Shown here: positions 6,078-10,190 of the stretch, piece by piece | How positions within the stretch are numbered: position 1 is the stretch's first letter | How the letters are laid out: each line of letters starts with the position of its first letter | Source of the DNA: an uncultured Caryophanales bacterium | GTDB taxonomy: Bacteria > Bacillota_I > Bacilli_A > RF39 > UBA660 | DNA: 10,190 bases | Assembly: GCA_947168625.1 (NCBI GenBank) | Contig: CAMVMQ010000028.1 | Coordinates: 1 to 10,190 of the forward strand | Reading direction: 5' to 3' | Made by a program: the position numbers and the translations under genes | The notes under the pieces: model-generated | Seen by the model: the letters and a program-made list of their open reading frames with translations, nothing else | What the model was told of the DNA's origin: nothing | The model's database searches: none

Positions 6078-6648
6078 CTTTTATTTCAACGCCATCAAAC
6101 TCGACATTTATCATTTTTCTACTAGCTAGATAATCACACATATGAACGAATCTTTGATACTTATTCTTTGGTTTAGGGAGAACTTCATTTCCCTTATAGT
6201 CAACATTCCAATTTCCCATATGACTAGAAATAGCATCACTAATGAAATCTATATCATTACTTGTCATTGATAATTTATCTTGATTATCTTTTACATAATC
6301 TGCCGCTAGCAATGGATGATCAAATCTTGTATATTTTTCTTTTGTTTTTCCACTTTTTAGACCATCATGTAAAATTAAAGATATTATTATTAGGTCTTTT
6401 TCTCTATTGGTAAAATTATTAACTGCCGAATTATTCATAAGTTCATTAGCGAAGTAAACTGCTACTTTTGTGTGTCTTACTAGGCCATGTTCACCAGAAG
6501 CAAACTTGGGATGATACTTTCCAGTAGATGAAGCTGGTATCTCAAAAAAATAATTGGGTAAATTACTAACTAAATATTTTGTGTCATCTCTTAATTTATC
6601 ATCACTTATGTATTCTAATTCTGTTTTAAAATAATCTATCTTTTCCAT
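6073..6648 (-). CDS. HD-domain metal-dependent phosphohydrolase
   Basis: A 191-residue soluble protein that is almost all HD domain. Metal ligands can be followed in order: His59 (LVRHTKVA), His94-Asp95 (LILHDGLKSG), His111 (FDHPLLAADYV), His143 (AISSHMGNW) and Asp172 (VHMCDYLASR). The H...HD...H...H...D pattern is the one seen in two-metal HD enzymes such as the YqeK type, so hydrolysis of a nucleotide phosphoester is likely; the substrate cannot be told from sequence. No transmembrane helix and no second domain. The ATG at 6648 uses AGGAAG, which is formed by the last codons of the upstream MscS gene 5 bases away, so the two are one transcript and probably coupled. The functional link to a mechanosensitive channel is unknown. 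Confidence 0.82.
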   Translation of the reverse strand: MEKIDYFKTELEYISDDKLRDDTKYLVSNLPNYFFEIPASSTGKYHPKFASGEHGLVRHTKVAVYFANELMNNSAVNNFTNREKDLIIISLILHDGLKSGKTKEKYTRFDHPLLAADYVKDNQDKLSMTSNDIDFISDAISSHMGNWNVDYKGNEVLPKPKNKYQRFVHMCDYLASRKMINVEFDGVEIKE

Positions 6649-6653
6649 AACCT

Positions 6654-7454
6654 CTACTTCCTAATATTTATATCTACTGTTGTATATGGAATACTTATAC
6701 TTTCTTTATCAAATGCTTCTTTTACCATCCTTAATACTTTTCTTTTAACGCCTAAAGTAGTCATGGCTTTACAACTTATATCAACCATATATACTATTGA
6801 AGAAGAGCTAAATTCATCAATACCTAAAAGTTTATAATCAATAACATCATCAATATCTATTATTTTTTTCCTTAGCCCTTCTAATACTTTTTCTAATTTA
6901 TCAATATCTGTATTATATGCTACATCTAACTTTAGGAATAAATCAGCACTTGCTAAATTAAAATTGGTAACTTCGTTAAAAGAAGAATTTCCAATACATT
7001 TTATCTCGCCAGAGAAAGCTTTAATTTTGGTAACTCTAAGGCCTAGTTCCATTACTGTTCCTTTAAATCCATTGATTTCAACGACATCACCAACAGCATA
7101 CTTATTATCAAAAATAATGGATATTCCTGCTAGTAGGTCTTTAATTATATCTTGGAAAGCAAGACCTATGACTGCTGCAAATACTCCTAATGAAGCTATA
7201 ATACTGGTAGTATTTATTCCATATATATTAAGTACTCCAAGGACAACAAATATAAGAATAAGATATTTAATAATACTCTTTAATAAATTGATAATAGTAC
7301 CTCTTCTTTTATCTTTTCCTTTACTAGAACTATGTCTTTCAAGTATTTTATTGATAACTTTACTTAAAATACTATAAATAATGATACCAATAAGTATATA
7401 TATAATAGGCATATATACTTTCTTATTTGTTATTATTCCTATAACTTTATCCAT
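6654..7454 (-). CDS. Small-conductance mechanosensitive channel, MscS family
   Basis: A 266-residue membrane protein with the three-helix MscS layout: helices at about 14-34, 56-78 and 83-113, the last being the pore helix (SIIASLGVFAAVIGLAFQDIIKDLLAG) with the small-residue packing typical of MscS. The beta domain follows (AVGDVVEINGFKGTVMELGLRVTKIKAFSGE, about 120-150) and an alpha/beta C-terminal domain ends the protein. The family opens under membrane tension and releases solutes on osmotic downshock. Similar in length to Bacillus YkuT, to which it may be orthologous, but I do not assign a symbol. The start at 7454 has AGAAGG 9 bases upstream. It is the first gene of a unit with the HD hydrolase, driven by an exact-consensus promoter. 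Confidence 0.92.
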   Translation of the reverse strand: MDKVIGIITNKKVYMPIIYILIGIIIYSILSKVINKILERHSSSKGKDKRRGTIINLLKSIIKYLILIFVVLGVLNIYGINTTSIIASLGVFAAVIGLAFQDIIKDLLAGISIIFDNKYAVGDVVEINGFKGTVMELGLRVTKIKAFSGEIKCIGNSSFNEVTNFNLASADLFLKLDVAYNTDIDKLEKVLEGLRKKIIDIDDVIDYKLLGIDEFSSSSIVYMVDISCKAMTTLGVKRKVLRMVKEAFDKESISIPYTTVDINIRK

Positions 7455-7478
7455 TATAATCTACCTTCTTTCTATTTA

Positions 7479-7507
7479 ATTATAGTTTATTCTCTACTCT
7501 ATGTCAA
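7479..7507 (-). promoter_or_regulatory. Consensus sigma-A promoter of the mscS-HD operon
   Basis: TTGACA (7507-7502), exactly 17 bases, TATAAT (7484-7479) on the minus strand: no mismatch. Expected start near 7472, leaving a leader of about 18 bases with AGAAGG before the MscS ATG. This is the best promoter in the window and implies strong constitutive expression unless something represses it. Confidence 0.88.
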
Positions 7508-7530
7508 TTCATTATCTTCTATATATATCA

Positions 7531-7590
7531 AGTATTGTTCAAACGTGAATACAAGTGTTTGAGGGGAGCCTGAATTAACTTTAGTTAATT
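7531..7590. repeat. Cluster of inverted repeats downstream of the U32 gene
   Basis: TCAAAC (7539-7544) pairs with GTTTGA (7557-7562), and AATTAAC (7573-7579) with GTTAATT (7584-7590); between them lies GGGGAGCC, unusually GC-rich for this DNA. A second, mutually exclusive pairing (GTATT/AATAC) overlaps the first stem. Neither stem has a T tract, so neither is a convincing terminator for the U32 gene. It could be a transposon end remnant or an RNA element; undetermined. Confidence 0.4.
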
Positions 7591-7607
7591 TGTTAAATTA
7601 AATGATA

Positions 7608-9800
7608 TTAATTATTTCTTATTTTATCTATTAATTTAATAGTAGTATTATAGTCTTCATCAAATAGTTCTAGACGATAACTTTTAATACCAATTTTTTT
7701 ATAATAATCTATATTATCTAGATAATTAATATTTTTATAATGCATAATTTGAGTAAGACAGTTATTATGAATAATGGGATATCTATTTTTATTAATATCC
7801 TCTAAATAATATTTATCTTCTTTATTACAAGGGCATTTATCTAGTTCTTTGATAGGACAAGACTTAGTTATCATTAGTTCTAATCTTCCATAAATTATTA
7901 ATTCTACTTTATCTTTAATTAAATTGTCTAAATGATAATAATTTATTTCTGGAGATAGAGTTACTCTTTTAACATTATGATTAAGCAAAAAATTAATACT
8001 ATAGTTATTAATAACATTTAGGTAGTAATCACTAATAATATTATATCTACTACTAGTATATTTAGATATTCCTCCAAGTTCAGTTACTAAGACATTATTT
8101 ATATTACTTGGATAAGTATTATTCACTCTAGGAAGTCTTAAATATACATTTGGGTATTGCTTATATTCTTCATATAATTCTTTGTCTAAATAAATACGAT
8201 TTACATTTCTATCTAGAGAAGCTTCTATTTCTTCTTTAGTTCTTGCTAAAACTGATATTTCATAATCTTTACTTCTTTCTTCTTTAAAGCTAATTTCTTT
8301 ATTATCATTAATATTATGTCTTTTTACTTCTATTCTCTTAGAAATTATACTTTCTACTAATAACCTTCTTGCATTATTTAAATCTTTCATACTGACAAAA
8401 TCACTATCACTAATCTCAATATTTATATTATCTATTATAAAAGGAGTATTTCCTAGTTTGGATAATTTTTCTTTTATTTCTTCTTCTTTTGTAGGTCTAT
8501 TTATTGATCTTTCTATTTTTATACTTTCTTTTGATATATTGTTTTTATTATCAGTGAAGGTTATTACTAATTTATCTTTTTGTCTTTCTACAGCTATATT
8601 GATAGGTATTTTAGGGCTATTATTACTTAGAATTTCTCTTTCAAGATAATTGCTTGAAGTTTTAATAACTATATCTTTCTTTTTTAAATTAATCTTATTA
8701 TCTAAATAGATGATATCTCCTTTATTAGCTTTATTAATAAGTAATTCTTTATCATTATAGAGCATATTAACTATCATTCCAAGATTGCTTTCTTTAAATC
8801 TTATTCCATCTTCTTGGTATAAGTCTTTTTCCAGTTTTATTTTTATCTTTTTTGTAGTTATATCGATTACTTTACCTATCTCTAATCCTTGATGATTAGA
8901 AGAAATAATATTCATCACTTTATCTTTAAATAGGTATCCAGTTGTAAATTCTCTATTGAATAGTATTTTTAAAGTGTCTTCTTCTTCACTAGTAATGAGT
9001 GGTTCTCTGCCTTGTAGAATATCATCTATTAATCTTCTATAAACTTTAGTTACATATCCAACATAAGCTGGAGATTTCATTCTTCCTTCTATTTTAAAAC
9101 TTGTGATATTGGATAATACTAAATCTTTAAATTTACTTGTAGTATTTAATTCTTTTGTACTAAGTAAATAATTACAACCGGTATTTAAGTATTTGTCATT
9201 CTTAATTAGTTTATATGGCATACGACAAGACTGAACACATTCTCCTCGATTAGCACTTCTTCCACCATTTAGGCTACTAAAAAGGCAGCACCCTGAGTAA
9301 CAGTTACATAAGGCACCATGAATAAATACTTCTTTTTCTAAGTCATCATCTAGAGCATTTATTTCTTCAAGAGATAGCTCTCGATCTAAGACTAGTCTTT
9401 TTACTCCTAATGATTTTAAGAGTTTGATATTCTCATTATTATGATTATGCATTTGCGTAGAGGCGTGAATTTCTAAATCTGGATACTTATTTTTTACAAG
9501 ACTAATCATTCCAATGTCTTGCATAATTAAGGCATCTACACCAATTTGATATAAATAGTCAATATACCTAATAAAATCTTCTACTTCATCTTCATAGATA
9601 ATAGTATTTACTGTTATATAGATTTTTACTCCATATAAATGGCAATATGTAGTGGCTTCTTTTAATTCTTCATTAGTAAAGTTACCTGCAAAGGCTCGAG
9701 CGCCAAAATGTTTACCACCTAAATAAACAGCATCCGCACCATTATTAACAGCACTTTTTAAGCACTCCATATTACCTGCTGGACTTAGTAATTCTTTCAT
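7608..9800 (-). CDS. U32-family protein, RlhA/TrhP-type RNA hydroxylation factor
   Basis: A 730-residue member of the 'peptidase U32' family. The N-terminal half is a TIM-barrel-like U32 domain: ELLSPAGNMECLKSAV (3-18), GADAVYLGGKHFGARAFA (21-38), DALIMQDIG (89-97) and IHASTQMHNHN (111-121). The cluster HGALCNCYSGCCLFS, then GGRSANRGECVQSCRMPY, supplies C165, C172, C188 and C192, matching the four cysteines expected to hold an iron-sulfur cluster; C167 and C171 are extra. The long C-terminal part fits DUF3656 and a closing module with C648, C656, C658 and C681. This long architecture is that of E. coli RlhA, which hydroxylates C2501 of 23S rRNA; the shorter TrhP relatives act on tRNA U34. Which RNA is modified here is not decidable. 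The older protease label is probably wrong. The start at 9800 has GAGGTG 5 bases upstream. It is a single-gene unit. Confidence 0.88.
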   Translation of the reverse strand: MKELLSPAGNMECLKSAVNNGADAVYLGGKHFGARAFAGNFTNEELKEATTYCHLYGVKIYITVNTIIYEDEVEDFIRYIDYLYQIGVDALIMQDIGMISLVKNKYPDLEIHASTQMHNHNNENIKLLKSLGVKRLVLDRELSLEEINALDDDLEKEVFIHGALCNCYSGCCLFSSLNGGRSANRGECVQSCRMPYKLIKNDKYLNTGCNYLLSTKELNTTSKFKDLVLSNITSFKIEGRMKSPAYVGYVTKVYRRLIDDILQGREPLITSEEEDTLKILFNREFTTGYLFKDKVMNIISSNHQGLEIGKVIDITTKKIKIKLEKDLYQEDGIRFKESNLGMIVNMLYNDKELLINKANKGDIIYLDNKINLKKKDIVIKTSSNYLEREILSNNSPKIPINIAVERQKDKLVITFTDNKNNISKESIKIERSINRPTKEEEIKEKLSKLGNTPFIIDNINIEISDSDFVSMKDLNNARRLLVESIISKRIEVKRHNINDNKEISFKEERSKDYEISVLARTKEEIEASLDRNVNRIYLDKELYEEYKQYPNVYLRLPRVNNTYPSNINNVLVTELGGISKYTSSRYNIISDYYLNVINNYSINFLLNHNVKRVTLSPEINYYHLDNLIKDKVELIIYGRLELMITKSCPIKELDKCPCNKEDKYYLEDINKNRYPIIHNNCLTQIMHYKNINYLDNIDYYKKIGIKSYRLELFDEDYNTTIKLIDKIRNN

Positions 9801-9823
9801 AGTACACCTCTTTTTTCTTTTGT

Positions 9824-9832
9824 ATTATAACA
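9824..9832 (-). promoter_or_regulatory. Extended -10 promoter of the U32 gene
   Basis: TGTTATAAT on the minus strand (9832-9824) is a perfect extended -10 (TGn TATAAT). The -35 position, near the terminator arm, is poor. It gives a leader of about 17 bases before the ATG at 9800. Confidence 0.65.
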
Positions 9833-9836
9833 TAAA

Positions 9837-9873
9837 TAATAAAAGAATGCACTATCTGACAATAAGTGCATTC
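9837..9873 (-). terminator. Intrinsic terminator reading toward the U32 gene
   Basis: GAATGCACT (9845-9853) and AGTGCATTC (9865-9873) form a perfect 9-bp stem with an 11-base loop; on the minus strand TTTTATTATTT follows. It ends whatever transcript comes from the right edge, or acts as an attenuator ahead of the U32 gene. The loop contains TGTCAG (minus strand), complementary to CTGACA at 9910-9905. Confidence 0.72.
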
Positions 9874-10190
9874 CCAAGTTTAATGAATAACCATTCATAA
9901 ATAATGTCAGTTAATTATGAGCAGTCTCTTATCATGTGAGTTTCTTTCTCAAACATATATGTTTATGTCTAATATCTCTGATAAGAATTAAAGTCTCTAC
10001 TTTAATACCCATTTAAGGAAACATTACGCTTTTTATTATTAAAAGATATACTTTTTTCTATTAGGCAAAGATAAATATAATAATTTTCTTAAACCATTAA
10101 TTATATTTATCTTGCTTTTTATCTTGTTTAATAATAATATTATGTATGTTATTTATTAGACAACTTTATTGTACTATGTTTGTCATATTA
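9874..10190. other. Gene-free, repeat-rich region; candidate structured RNA
   Basis: No open reading frame of useful length is seen on either strand in these 317 bases. The region is full of inverted repeats: ATGAAT/ATTCAT (9883-9898), CTTATCA/TGATAAG (9928-9934 and 9979-9985) enclosing TGAG/CTCA (9937-9951) and the palindrome AAACATATATGTTT (9951-9964), ATTAAAGT/ACTTTAAT around a four-base loop (9987-10006), and a 13-bp hairpin at 10068-10113. AGTCTCT occurs at 9923 and 9992. On the minus strand this would run into the terminator at 9837-9873. A weak promoter candidate is TTGTCT-N18-TATTAT (10163-10134, minus). I match it to no known RNA family (tmRNA, 6S, RNase P, T-box or the common riboswitches). 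Confidence 0.45.
10062..10120 (+). terminator. Long hairpin with T5, reading rightward
   Basis: AAGATAAATATAA (10068-10080) and TTATATTTATCTT (10101-10113) are perfect 13-base inverted arms, extended by a GC pair step (G10065-C10066 with G10114-C10115) past a single-base bulge; the loop is 20 bases. TTTTT follows at 10116-10120 on the plus strand. It could end a plus-strand RNA, or be a 5' stem of a minus-strand RNA. Confidence 0.5.

Noticed and set aside
6964..7377. Plus-strand ORF of 137 codons opposite the MscS gene
   Set aside because: Hydrophobic only because it is the reverse of membrane-helix codons; no ribosome site.
8458..8649. Plus-strand ORF of 63 codons opposite the U32 gene
   Set aside because: Short, antisense, no ribosome site.
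9874..10190. tmRNA, RNase P RNA, 6S RNA, T-box or a common riboswitch
   Set aside because: I see no CCA-ending acceptor stem or tag-peptide frame, no T-box core, and none of the well-known riboswitch core sequences. A covariance-model scan would be needed to exclude divergent forms.
1..10190. CRISPR array, tRNA genes, defence cassette or intact insertion sequence
   Set aside because: No regularly spaced direct repeats, no cloverleaf-like segments, no transposase, nuclease or toxin-antitoxin motifs in any supported gene.

Overview
The window reads as chromosomal DNA of a very AT-rich Gram-positive bacterium of the Bacilli / Erysipelotrichia / Mollicutes-relative type, probably an uncultured lineage. 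The evidence is the dnaG-rpoD-trmK gene order, a full-length SigA-type sigma factor, B. subtilis-like promoters and Shine-Dalgarno sites, and a spoVID-ysxE pair. Tryptophans in conserved motifs (the RpoD TWWIRQA block) are encoded by TGG, and spoVID ends at TGA, so the standard bacterial code is in use rather than the Mycoplasma code. Gene packing is tight: neighbours overlap by a few bases, and three terminator hairpins contain stop codons.

Layout, left to right. 1-1607 (minus): a spore-coat morphogenesis pair, a short SpoVID-like LysM protein followed by a YsxE/CotS-like kinase-fold protein whose catalytic residues are replaced. 1614-1707: a divergent AT-only intergenic region with a sigma-E-like promoter candidate on one side and an extended -10 on the other. 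1708-2166 (plus): a small three-helix membrane protein resembling DUF4282. 2163-5644 (minus): a translationally coupled operon dnaG-rpoD-trmK behind a good sigma-A promoter; trmK and the DUF4282 gene converge and share a palindrome holding both stop codons. 5713-7454 (minus): an MscS-type channel, an HD-domain hydrolase and a small membrane-anchored protein of unknown function, led by an exact-consensus promoter (TTGACA-N17-TATAAT). 7608-9800 (minus): a long U32-family protein of the RlhA/TrhP type, probably an RNA hydroxylation factor. 9830-10190: about 360 bases without a gene, but with many strong inverted repeats and two outward-reading terminator-like hairpins; this is the best place to look for an unannotated structured RNA.

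The genes mix core housekeeping (priming of replication, primary transcription, tRNA and rRNA modification), envelope protection (MscS) and spore-coat assembly. The most informative points are the sporulation pair in a compact AT-rich genome, its pseudokinase-like member, the stop-codon-in-terminator arrangement, and the structured non-coding block at the right edge. I did not find a defence system, CRISPR array, tRNA, rRNA or intact mobile element.
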